DNA of 64,000 nt from Cryptocoryne crispatula var. balansae (taxonomy: Eukaryota > Streptophyta > Magnoliopsida > Alismatales > Araceae), in the NCBI GenBank assembly GCA_036172225.1, contig CM069924.1:37811926-37875925 (forward strand), read 5' to 3'. Position numbers and translations under genes: made by a program. This document shows, one piece after another, positions 23,241-35,500 of this stretch (position 1 is the stretch's first letter; the number at the start of each line of letters is the position of its first letter). The notes under the pieces are model-generated. The model ran no database searches. It saw nothing but the letters and a program-made list of their open reading frames with translations, and was not told where the DNA came from.

Positions 23241-25563
23241 CTTGTAGAGAGAGGGAAATGATTGTAAAGAGAAGAAACCTTCTCCATGTACACACTTCTC
23301 TACAAATGGCTACTTGGAGCCGTCGGCCGCATAATAAGATGAAGCTATTGAGACATCTCCAATGGCATGTCAGCCGACATTTCTAGTTGCCAGCAACCCC
23401 TTAAGTCTATCTGACATGTAACCAGTGGATGGGTAGGACGGATGCCCAACCCAGTTGCTCTTGGAGGTTTTTTTATCTCATAAGCAGACGCAAAGTGTCA
23501 CATCCCAAATCAGAGGTGAAATATCCCAATGACGTAACAAGGGTAGGAAAAGCCTATTGTAACAATTTTAGTTTGGCTGGAAATAGATACACAAGCCGGC
23601 ACTACTATATATACACATAATAACACCATTACAACAACTTCTATATTTACATAAAGGAAAACCATACTAGGGATTACAAACTTATCTATGCAAACATATA
23701 TACGACAAAAAGTGAGACTACACAAAAGAAATCCCAGCTACAATACTTCACTCCATTCCTACTTTTGGTGGTTTGGCAATAATTCTGAACTCTTAGATCC
23801 TGAAAAATAAATAGGTGTGAATCACAAAGAAATTTGTGATCTAGTAGGTATTCTCTCTCACTTATTAGTTTGCCAAAATGTCTATACAGGCTTAATATTT
23901 ACTATTCATTGAAGCAATCAATATTAATTACTATGAGGTACAAAATAATCTTATACAAAACAAACAAATGATTCAAATATAATTTTCATCACAAAATCAT
24001 CCAAAGAATCAAATTGGAGTATCACATAATTATTCGAACAATCATGCAATGATTTATTAATATTTATCTTATTTATTAAATTTCTCTTGATTTTATTTTT
24101 CATACAATTAAATTGAAAGGTCTACATGCAATGCATTTTCTTTTCATTTTTAGAACATATACTTCAACTAGAAAGTACTATATAATAGGATGTACATTAT
24201 GAAAGAAATGTATGTGTCCTACGAGCCAATCATATTTGATATAATTTTACATTTTTTGTAATATCTTATTCAATAATAATGACATTATCTTCATTACTTG
24301 TATTATCTAGATGTGTCTATCATAATAAAGTCGTAGGTTACATGTAATGATGATTGAATCATGATGAGATCATGATAATAAAATCAATCATTTAGAGACA
24401 TCAGATATGTGATTTAAATGTTCCTAGTTGTAGGATCCTTGAGATAGTATGTTAAGATATGATGAAACTAATGAATGTGATACCTTCTCATATGATGAGG
24501 ATGGTCAATCTCATTGATCATTAGTGTGGAAACACTAAGATACATGTATATGTGTTTATTAGAGGAATGAGTTCACTGAACTAACTAGTGTAGAATCTCT
24601 AAACAGTGTCTTACTGAATTGTCGATCAGGGTATTTTATCATCACGGTTGCACAGTTGGATCTTTGACTTGAGTCACCAAAGATATCTTGTTAGGCGGAC
24701 CATGTACTTTGACTACTGACTTATGAATTACTTAGTATTGTGGTCTTATACAGTTAATATATTGGGTATATAGAAAACTCGGTGGAGACAATTGAGCAGA
24801 CACAGGAGATCGTCCACTCTCGATAGGAGAGAGAGAATGTCATATGGATAGTACTCTAAGTCCTTGTCCAAGATAGATAAGAGAATTAGAAAAGAGCTTT
24901 TCAATTGATTTAATTCCGAGTATAAGATTCCATAGTGTTGGAATGACTAGGAGTTGAATGTCGATAACGTACTTCTATCTGATCGGGACATTGGATGGAC
25001 AAGAATTTATATCTGTGTGGTAATCGATGATGAAAAGACTTTTTAGAGAAGAATTTATCCCTGAAGTCATTTAGGATCATGAGATTTGACTTGTACCATA
25101 TATAATAATTATATATTATCATTTAAATATATTCAATAATTTATATTAAATTTTAATTGAGTTTCATAAATATACTAAATATATAATTTCACAAATAATA
25201 TTTCATTGATTTTTAGTTTTATAAACAAAGTTGTATATAATTTAAGTTTGAATATGGAATAAATTTTAGTCTAACTATTATTCGAGCTCAAACTTGACTC
25301 GACTCGATTAATAAATGAATCAAATTTGAAAAAGAGTTCAACATGTTCGTTAAAATTAGTGCTCGAACTCGAACTCATGTAACGGAAACAAGTAGAATTT
25401 AAACACTGTACTGCTACTGACTTGACTCATTTGCACCTATGGTTTTCATTAATCTAGCTGGCCCCGTCGTCCGGTCGTCGGGGAGACAAATAAAGATGTT
25501 CGGCATCGCCCTACGGTCTGTAAACATCATTCATCTTTAGCCTCTAGGCATCCGCAACTTGCT
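23241..25563. other. AT-rich repeat-derived spacer
   Basis: A 'tgtcacatccc' at 23497 resembles the start of some Ty3-gypsy LTRs, but no partner end was found. 24390-25110 is a long non-coding stretch with the feel of an LTR or leader sequence. 25260-25400 carries a 'ctcaaactcgactcga' repeat that recurs near 45690 and 48650. No gene recognised. Confidence 0.45.
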
Positions 25564-25579
25564 GTATTAGTAAAAAGTT

Positions 25580-26393
25580 TTTTTTTGGACAACATAAAAG
25601 AAACATTTATATTACATACGCAAAACGTCATTACATAGGGCAGATAGTATACATGATGGAGGGGGTATAGTATTACAAACTAAGTCTTCCTTTTTCAAAA
25701 GTGATTCACGTGCCAGACAATGGGCCACTTGATTACCTTCCCTAGGAGCAAAGCACAACATAGTTGAAGAAGATCGAATAGTAATCCTAGCTAACTGAAC
25801 TATGTCTCTGATTTTCCAAATAGTATTATTGCCAGAGATGATGGGCGTCGTAGACTAATCTGGAGTCTGTCTCAATGACACAAGACATTGGTGCAGATTT
25901 TGCAGTGCGCGAGGCATCTAGTACAGCAAGCGCTTCCAATACCAGAGGGTCTGTGGTTTTATGTACACTGGCCCTACAAAATATAAACTTCCCATCATGA
26001 TCTCTAGCTACAATGCTGGTGGCACCCAAAATGGAACTAGTAGCAGCATCAACGTTAAGTTTCCAGCAATTCTCTGGAGGGGGTTGCCATGGCAATCTTT
26101 TGGATGATTTAGGAAGTTTAACATTAGATAACCAAAAAGTTGTATCAACATTAGCTTGCTGAATGACTCGGATAGGACATGGAGACTTCCCTTCAAAGAT
26201 ATACTTACAACGAGCCTTCCAAATATTCCAAAGTAAAACTGTCCCTGTCGCTATTATTCTGTACTTGTAATCTCCTCCAGAAAATGCTATGTCCAGAATA
26301 TCAGAAATAAATTGTCGGATATTCCTGAAAATAGTAATCTGGTTTAACCCAAAAGAGGACCCATGCCAAGTAGCTCTGACCCAAGGGCAAGAA
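25580..26393 (-). mobile_element. 5'-truncated plant LINE with RNase H domain and 16-bp target duplication
   Basis: The reverse strand encodes the end of a plant LINE ORF2. A 'WNIWKARCKYIFEGK' block (about 26240) is followed by 'LPWQPPPENCWKLNVDAA' and 'GATSIVARDHDGKFIFCRA' (26100-25980), then 'EALAVLDASRTAKS', matching the RVT_3/RNase H domain. A 9-nt T run at 25578-25586 is the poly(A) tail on the other strand. Exact 16-bp direct repeats, gtattagtaaaaagtt, flank it at 25564-25579 and 26394-26409. The RNase H frame is open for 89 codons, so the insertion is comparatively young. Truncation at the 5' end is normal for LINEs. Confidence 0.9.
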
Positions 26394-26409
26394 GTATTAG
26401 TAAAAAGTT

Positions 26410-28636
26410 AAACACGGCATACGTAGACATGAAAGCAGAAGGCGCTCGCGCTTTAGTCTGTTGTTATCCTAGAAAATAGATGCTTTTTTAAATAATATTA
26501 TTTAAAATAATATTTATGAAATTAACACGCTATTTTTAAAAAAAAAAATCTAGCACACTTTCTGAACACTCCGGATTCCATACAACTTTATGGCATCGGC
26601 CAAGGGAGTTCGGGATTTTTCTTTTATCCAACTTAGGTCTCATTTGTTTTTTAAATTAATTGGTTGTTGACTTCTAAATTCGTCAAAGAGTAGATATTAA
26701 AAAATTTGGTAAAACATTCGAATACAACAGTAATTTCTTAAAAATTTATTTGATTTTAAATGATCTATTATATTTTTATTTTTTGGAAGCAAATAATTAA
26801 AATTTTGTATTCTACGTGAGAAAACAAAGATAAGATTAAATTTTAAATAATTTATTGAGTTAAATCAATCACTCATGGAACATATAGCCTATGGAAGTTA
26901 GACTTTGGTATTTTGACTTGTGGTCACCTTTACGAAGCCGGAGTGGACGTTTTCACTTACTCCAGACTTATAGATGAAATTCGAAACCTCTCTCTCTCTC
27001 TCTTTCATGGAAGTCAGTGTAGAGAATAAGAATTATGGAGCCGATGCAGTGAACATCAACTTTTGGAGTCAGTATTGTTTTTTTCCAACTTTTATGCAAT
27101 ATCTGGTTTCTTTGAATGCGACTTCGTCGCAAAGTCGATACGAAGTTGGAAGGTGCGTTAAGTTTACAGACAAAAAAAAAACTTAATATGTCAGTTCTAT
27201 AAGCATTATTTTAAACAGTGTTTAAAACACTGAACGTATGTCTGAAATGTGATTCGGTCAGATTTTAGATATATGATCCCGTTTGATAATATATCTAACC
27301 TAACCTCTGATTAAACATCTGATCTGCAAAAAGGCTCCGAGCCATTCAGATCGGAAACATAGTTTTTTTCTCTCTCGGATGTTTTACCGTTAACAATGTC
27401 CGCGTGCCCTTACCGTTTCATGTCTGTCACATCGCCACGTTGGATTACAGGAGAAGATGCAAGACTTGACGTTAAAAATTTATTTGAAGGTAAATCTTTG
27501 ATTTGTAAATAAATTTAATTTATTTTTAATAAAATAGATAAATTATGTTTTTATTACAAATATATTTTAAAAATAAAATTTGTTAAAAAAATTTGTGATC
27601 ATTACAAATAAATATTTTAACAATATTTTTGTCAAACAAAAGAAGTTACTTATATCTCAAAACAGTTACGTATGATCCGTACATGATAAGTTATATTCAA
27701 AATTATTATTTGATTGTTTTATTATTTAAAAAAATTAAGTATATGATTCAGATTTTTTATCAAACAACATGAATCACTTATCTCTTATCAAAGTAAACAT
27801 TTTTTACCACAAATTAAGAAGTTAGAAGTAAAATTAAAAGTTATGATTTTCAGATTTAAGTCTAATCAAATATCACCTTAGTTTTAAGAAAACCAAGGAA
27901 TGGACCCATTTCACCGTGGCAAGAAGAGACAGGGCAACAGCCTTTTTTTTCTTCTGCAAAGGATGTTGCTGGTGGTCGAGCCTTGTTCAAACATCAAAGG
28001 CTGTTCTAGCCGATAAGATCGAGCAAATAGAAAATGACTGCATTGCTCTGCGCGTTGAGGGTGCGGGTGCACGGAGTTTTTATCACTTTCTGTAAGAGAA
28101 ATTTTAAATAAATTTATGTGTACGATTGAGGTACAAGTTTCTCTACATTAATTTTTTGTATAGTCACAAATTATGTATATATATACACAATGAGACTCCT
28201 TTTCATCTTACATGCACGCCCACTGAAGGTTGCTTTGCTTCCACCACCTGGTGTGGCATTAGGTGATAGTCTAGAACTCGGAAAAATTCTAACTATACTA
28301 GTTTATCTTGTTTAATGAGTAAAATAGAACAAGGAAAAAAATAAATCGATTCTTTAACAAGTCAAGTTTGAGTAGATTCTTAGTTGATTCTGGATAAAAT
28401 TGACATGCGTAGTTCAATTAATCAAACACTTGAATAAATATTTATTTTAAATTTAATATCAATATTAAAACTCTTCAAACGAAACATGATACCTAATACA
28501 AATATCCATCTCTATCAATTTTAATATTGATAGTCCACCCTTCACAAATATCAATATCAAGATTGCTGTGGTATCATTTTTGATACTCTAACCAAACATA
28601 GGGTTAAAAAGTTCCTTGAGAGACCATTTAAGGTTG
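26410..28636. other. AT-rich intergenic spacer
   Basis: No gene recognised. A CT microsatellite lies at about 26990-27004. 27230-27880 has imperfect 'gatta..aatca' symmetry suggesting an old MITE, but the ends could not be fixed. Confidence 0.5.
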
Positions 28637-28911
28637 GCATTTGGTCGCCAAACAATTTTGTTGTATATTTTTGTGATAAATTTTATATTAACATAAAATT
28701 CAAAATAGTTAAAGAGATAAAATTATCATGCCTAGCGAGGTATGCTAACAAAGAGTGGAGACCATGCATAACCATACAGTGTGTGGGAACTCAATTTGTT
28801 GTAAAAACATATGTTGATAATGATTGTCAAACACCCTTTTAAAAATGTTTTGCTACAAAAACATATCTTTGTAACAAAACTGAATATGTTGTTTAGCCAA
28901 ACACCACACAA
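28637..28911. mobile_element. Possible MITE
   Basis: Left end 'tggcatttggtcgccaaacaa' is imperfectly complementary to the right end 'ttgtttagccaaacacca'. The 275-bp interior has matching 'acaaaaacatat' words. No target duplication could be confirmed. Confidence 0.4.
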
Positions 28912-29181
28912 GATTCTCACCACAAGCCACAAATGTGTGGCAGCTTACCCAACTTAGTCAAGGCAAGTCTTACTACTGTGAGATAAGAATGCACGGAGAA
29001 ATATGTTGGATGCTGCTGATTGTAAAGTGCTTGAAAATTTATAGAACCTTTTAACTCCTTTCTTTAAATGAACAAAACAAAAAAGGGAACAGATAATAAG
29101 GGACTAATATGATCACAAGCTCATCAAGTCGGATACAGTTCCAATGAGTACAGGTCAGATTGAGTTGTCAAATATGAATGA

Positions 29182-29536
29182 GCTGAGATACGGATTAGAT
29201 TGGTTAAAATTATGAAATGAGAGAGCTGGCTTGGTTATTATCAATTCACCCTGTAACGTCCAATGAAGTTTTAGCTTTCAAAAAGCCTGGTAGGGCTAAA
29301 ATCCGTGCTCCACTTAATCTTGTCAAAATCTGTACCTGTGAAGTGTGATACTTGATACTGAGATACGGAATAGATTGGTTAGAAATATGAAATGAGAGTC
29401 GGCTTGGTTATTATGATATGAATTCAGCCTATAGCATCCAATGAACTCGTAACTTTCAAAAATCCTGGTAGGGCAAACAATCCGTGCTCCACTTAATCTT
29501 GTCAAAATCTGCACCTGTGAAGTGTGATACTTGATA
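29182..29536. repeat. Tandem duplication, two units of about 176-179 bp
   Basis: Both units begin 'ctgagatacgga' (29182 and 29358) and end 'gtgaagtgtgatacttgata'. They are roughly 85-90% alike by eye, and the next base run 'ctgaga' begins a third, non-repeated junction. The array lies 59 bp past the stop codon of the reverse-strand coiled-coil gene, so it probably falls within that gene's 3' UTR. Confidence 0.9.
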
Positions 29537-29594
29537 CTGAGACAAGAATGTGTATCACCCAAAACAGAACTTTCAAGTTTCAACAATGAGAAAA

Positions 29595-32500
29595 CTAAGT
29601 TCCTGGCTTGCTCAGTGCCATAAACTTGCACTGCTCGTTTAAGGCCAAGAGCTGTGCCTCTTTCTGATCAAGTAGAGTATTTAACCTCACATTTTCAGCC
29701 ATCAGTTTCTGAACCTCAGCTTCCTTCTGCATTTTTTCATTCTGCAAACGTGTAGTCTTGCCAACTAACCTGTTCAAAAACAATACAGCACTTTCAAAAG
29801 AATAGTTGTCCCAATAGCATAGCAACGTCAAATTTAAAGTGCCATTCTGAACTTCTGCTATGGTAAATGTGAAAATTTTACTGTTGTCCGGTGCCAAAAC
29901 ATCCAAAGATTTCAGCAAGATAAATACTGAAACTTGCACTGTATTCATCAAGATTTTCAACTCTTGGGTTCATAAGAATAGGAATTTATGTTTTATGTCA
30001 CCAGTACTATTAGATAGCAAATCGCTAAAATAAATTATACTATAAGAAATAAAAATACTCTGAAGGAGAAAAGATAAATATCAAATGTTGCTTCATGTTA
30101 CAATGAGGTAGTGAAGCTGATGCAAACACTTTGAAGGAAGAAGCATTTGGAGTAGAATGGCAGTCACAGAGAGACGTTCTTCTCTGCATATAATATGAAT
30201 CACTAAGTCTGGGCTTGTGGGTACTGCTTAACCGGATGGGAGCACTCTAAAGCAAGGAAGGATAACTCGGGGGTTGGCCGCGGGTCGGCCGGCCCCCAAC
30301 CTGGCCCGGTCGGGCCGGGTCGCCGACCCGGTCGCAACCCTGCCCGACCGGGTCGTTTTTATTATTATTTTTTTGAAAAAAACAAAAAAAAACATGAAAA
30401 AATCATAAAAAATACCCAAAAATTAGGAAAAAATCAGAAAAAATACCCAAATTTTTTTTAAAGAATAAGAGATGTGATTCAACAAGATTCATTCAACATT
30501 CATTCAAACATTACATTAAATTGTTCTTCTACATAATGTATGTACTCTGCCCATGACATTGAGGAAGAGTACGACGCATTAAACATATAGACAAACTGAT
30601 TATACTCTTCACTGCCTCATACAATTGTCCTACGATAATTGGAAAATGAACCACCATAACTATCATATGAATACGTACTAGAACTATCTAATGAAGGCTG
30701 CATCATCTCATAATCCTATCCTTGATAAGATGGGCACCAAGAACCCTGTGATGGTTCTAACTCTGCACCATACCCATGTTGTCTTGCCCCGTGGTCATAA
30801 TCTTGTGTTGTGTGGGTAAACTGCTCCTCTTCCGTAAAGTGCGGTACATTCTTGTGAAGGGGGTGTACGTGGATTGGTTCTCCTCGACTAGAAGTGGTGC
30901 CGGCGGTGCTTCCTCTCGTCTCCGCCGTACGTGTTGTCATCTCCGTCACTACTACTTTTTGAAGTTGAATCATCCGACGTACGATATTGCACTCGGATGT
31001 TAGGCTCCGGTGTATCTTCCCTTGTCTCGTCAAGTGTGTCCAGATCAGCAATATCAAGAGGGTTAGTTGCAACATGTTTACCTTTGCCCTTTGATTGCCT
31101 ACTTTGACGAGAAGATTGTCCAGTTTTTTGCCTTTTCGCCACAGAAGGAGGGATCCGAAATTCCTCGGAAAGAGGAACATTGTCAAGTTCCCCGAGCCCA
31201 TTCCCGATCATCGGGGTTGAACTCGGTTCACCCAACCCCTCACGTTCGTTGACCCGGGCTTAGAGGAAGCCTCTGTTGAAATATCTCATCTAAGTCAATC
31301 TCCGGTTCTTGTACAGTGGGCACCTCAATTCGTCTTCCACTTGCTTGTTGTACCCACCTTTGCTCCTCCTTCTGGTTCTCTCTTATCTTCTCCAAATTTC
31401 TTAGCTTCAACCTCATGTTATAGTGACAATAGACTAGTTGCTCAAGTCTTTGTGATGTTAGCCTATTCCTTTGCTTGGTATGAATAAGGCTAAACGTTGA
31501 CCAATTTCTTTCACAGCCGGAAGCAGACGTAGTTTGGCTTAGTACTCGGATTGCAACACTAGCCAAGTCTTCATATCCCGGTGCCCTTCCATGATCCATC
31601 CACCAGTCAGCTGTACATTATCATTATGTCTTAGTACTCGGATGCTATTAATAAGCTAATTACTTAATTAAAAAGTTGACTTAATTTAACTATACATACC
31701 TGGACTAAGAAGCATAACTGCTCGTTGCACCCTTGCTGTCCCGAAATGAAATAACCTCATCCTATAATCATGCATCTTATTTGTTGCAATAATTGAACGG
31801 TCATCGTCCCCAAGCATTCTCCGAATGACTTCCTTTACGCTGTCCAACAGTTCATTGATAGGCTTGAAGATCGGACTGTAGCAATATCTTGGGTTGAAAA
31901 AATGACCTGGTAATTGACCATGGAAAAGTTTGCTATTAGCATCGACCAAAAAGGTAACAATTTGATTAAAAATTTTCATTTGATTAAGTTGTAAAACACA
32001 TACCAGCTGCATGTATAGGATGGTACAATGTTCTCTCCCACCGACGGTCAATGATATCCCACCACATGCTAAAATCTGACACCCTTTTCGAAATTTCTTC
32101 TTTTGCCCGCTCAAGTGCATCGTAAAGGTATCCATTGTCCGCCTTCTTATCTCCATCGACTATGCGAAGGACTTTGACTAATGGACCAACAATATCCATT
32201 GCCTTCTTTACGAGCCGCCAAAAGTCTCCACTCTCTAATGTTTGTTCCACCTTCCTTCCCTTTCGTTTGTCTGATGGATTGGCTCTAGCAATCCAGTTAG
32301 TCCACCCCGGAGAAAGTATCATTTGGGTTAGGCAACACCTATGTTCAAATAGGTTCTCCAAAGATATGTAGTGTGATGCAAACCGTGTAGCACCGGGTCG
32401 TAAGAGCTCTCGACCCTTTGTGTGCTCTCTCATTAGGTGCAGAATGAAATTATGGTTATAGATGAAGGATGCAATATATTGTCCGACCTTAACAACCCGA

Positions 32501-35500
32501 TCAATTTGAGGATCTTTGCAAATATCCTCTAGCATTAAATCTATGGAATGGGCGGAGCATGGTGCCCAATATAACTTCTGTCTCTTGGCCATCAACATTT
32601 GGCGGCGGCTTTGTAGGCAAATCGCGTTGTCCGTCACCACTTGGACAACTCGATCCTCACCAATCTCCTCGATAATACCATCAATTAAATCAAACAGGTA
32701 TGTTGCATTTTTTACCTGTCCAGATGCATCCACCGACTTCCAAAAGACGGTCCCAGCTTGACAGTAAACGAGAAAGTTAATCATTGTCTTCCTGGTAATA
32801 CCTATTAAGAGGATAAAATGATATATCTAAGCTTAAACTTCAATTAGAATTGTATCACAATTTTATGCTCAAAAGGACTAACCTGTCCAACCATCGGTCA
32901 TCAATGTGCAGCCACGTTCGTCCCAGATACGTTCGAACGTCTTGACATATTCTCTAATGTCAGCTACCTCCAATGGAAGATATGTGTTGTATATCTCCTT
33001 TGGGGTTGGTCCCGGCACCCCCCGACCAACGTCTGCTATTGTGTCAATCATGGACTCATAATAAGGCCCCTTTGCGGCGTTAGGCGGTATACTATTATGA
33101 AAGAACCATCTGGAAGTTGCCCGCCCGATCTTCTCCTTGCACAATTTCAAGTTCTTTAATGCTGTGTTGATGGTGGTTTGCCTTTGACGCGGTCGTGTGA
33201 TGACCGGATCTATAGGGCCAACTGCCGGGTCGTCATCCCGAGTGAGATCGTGCACTTGTTGTTCAGGGTCCGGATTTGATCCTCTCCCGCTTTCACTTCC
33301 ACGTCCACTCCCACTGCCAGAACCTTGACCCATAAACCGCCCGGTACGTCGATACATGTCTTCGTCGGCGAATGACCTTCGGCTTGCCTCCACGGCTCTT
33401 GCTAAGTCATCTGTTTGCTATGTTAAATACGTATATTTTTGTAAAATATCAAATATTAATTATTACATACCTTCGTCAATATCTTGGTATTCACTTCTTT
33501 CTGGTCTCTCTTGTCCGGTGCCGTATATGTGTAGCGAACGTCTTGCGGGTTCCCCAATTTCTTCACGCACAGTGTCCTGATGCCTCTTTGAAGCTCATTT
33601 GGATCTTTCTAAGGATTGAAGATGCTGTCTAAATTGGGCTCTTACCTCAGGCGGAGTCCGTGTGCACGGTGCAACATCTCCCTTGATACCGGCTAGATGA
33701 TGCTTTAGCCGGTACGTTCCACCGTATAGAACTTTGTCGCAATACTTGCATTTTACTTTCCTTTGCTCCATTGACACGACCGTGCAATGGAGCCAAGCTG
33801 GGTCATTCCGGGTGGAGCGAAAAGTCTCACGGCTTGGGGAAGACATGTTAGAAAAATAATCCACACAATAAATAACACGAAATAAATTTTAGAATGACAA
33901 AGAAACCGCTTTGACAGTGTCAAAAATAACGCTTTAAGGGTGTGAACGACACTAGGTGGAGCGGAAACTATCCGAGCGAGGGGTGAGAACTGAGTGGAGA
34001 GTCGTTGACCGGTGATGACTGAAAGAGTGATCAGTGAGGAGGGGGGAGACCGAAAAAGTGATCAGTAGGAGAGGAAGAAGACCGAAAGAGTGATCAACCA
34101 GGGCCGGGGAGGAGGTGAGGTGTGGAGTTGGAGGCTTGGAGTGATTTGAACCCTCCCCCTTGGGGGGCTATAAATAGCCCCCCAAGGGGGGGGGGGGAAT
34201 TTGGTAAATGGTGAGGGTTAGTGGGGGGAAAAGTCCCCCCCACTAACTCTCTTAAGTGGGGGGGGAAAAGCCCCCCCCCCCACTAACCCCCCCACTAACA
34301 GGGGCGGCGGTCAAAAAGGACCGCGCGACCCAGTCGGCCGGGTCGCCGACCGGGTCGCCGGGTCGCGCGACCCGAAGCCGGGTCGCGCGACCCCCTGCCG
34401 GGCCGGCTTGGAGTCGGCCCGGCAGGGTCGATTCCGGGCCGGTCGGCCCGGAATCCGGCCGGGTCGGGCGACCGGGTCGCCGACCCGGCATACCATGCTC
34501 TAAAGTGTACGGCAGAGAAGTGGTTAAAATAAGAGAAGTGCATTAGAGATATACGCTGTTTATTGTCTAAGCGCTCATGAATTTATACCTTCAAAAGTGT
34601 TTGTCACATTGGCAATTTTTGGATGATTACTGCAACGAAAAATCATCTTTCTTTGACCACCTTGTGGCTTTATTTTATTTCTTTTTTACTAATGGGCAAC
34701 TTATGAAAATGGAAGCAAGGAAAAAAAATCAAACAGAAAGTAAAAATGCAGAAAAGGAAACAACATACTATTAAGCTCCAAATTTAGTAATAGCATCTTC
34801 CAACCCCTTGAACTATAAGACATAAGAAAAAGTTTTATCTCTATAAAAAAACATTGAGATTCATTTAGATGCATAAGTAAACGCCCAGAGAATTGCAAGC
34901 ATCCAAAATTTTTGCCTGCTTTTGGATTCATGAATCTGTCTGAACAAGCACATCCCAATTGTGACGTGATATGATAAGCAGAAAAAAAAAACTGATAGAA
35001 CCCATGGTTTTCCTTTTTCTGGGAAAAAATTGAAGGGGCCAGTATATTCCTCTAATCCTTAAGTGTTAAATGTTTATCCTTAGGTTAAACAATGCTTATT
35101 GACAGAGAAAATCCAAACTCCAGGATGATGATCACCATATATGCATACATATTCTAACAGATGAGAAGTTTAAAGAAACAGTATTACTAGTATTACCTGA
35201 TGTTTCTTTCCAAGCATGTAAGCTTGAGAAGCAGAGTGGAAGAGAGGCTAAACACTTTAGAAGGAAGGCAGCTGTAGGGCCAAACGTCTCAACAAAAAAT
35301 GCTATTGATGGAAGGAAGGAGGCCATAGGACTCTTATCTAGATTTGGACTAACCATGAAGATCAGCAGATTTGTCACTGGAACAGCTGATCTGGCTGTGA
35401 AGGACTAGGGCTGTTCACTATTCGGTTCAACCCGAAAAACCAAACCAAACCAGTACTTTGGTTCGGTTTGGTTTGGTTTGAACTACCGATCGGTTTGGTT

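Larger units (their letters stand above)
30253..34497 (-). mobile_element. hAT DNA transposon, about 4.2 kb, recently inactivated
   Basis: The element is bounded by an exact 8-bp direct repeat, ctctaaag (30245-30252 and 34498-34505), the target duplication of hAT transposons. Its ends start CAAGGAAGG and, from the other side, CATGGTATG, so the inverted repeats are short and imperfect. Both sub-terminal regions (30270-30360 and 34315-34490) are extremely GC-rich and crowded with CGGGTCG/CGACCCG words in both orientations, likely transposase-binding repeats by analogy with Ac. It carries one transposase gene on the reverse strand. It sits in the last intron of the coiled-coil gene, in the same orientation. 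Confidence 0.92.

Noticed and set aside
30716..31201. 161-codon ORF taken as a separate gene
   Set aside because: Only its C-terminal part matches the transposase tail. The N-terminal part is an out-of-frame reading of the same gene before an apparent frame shift.
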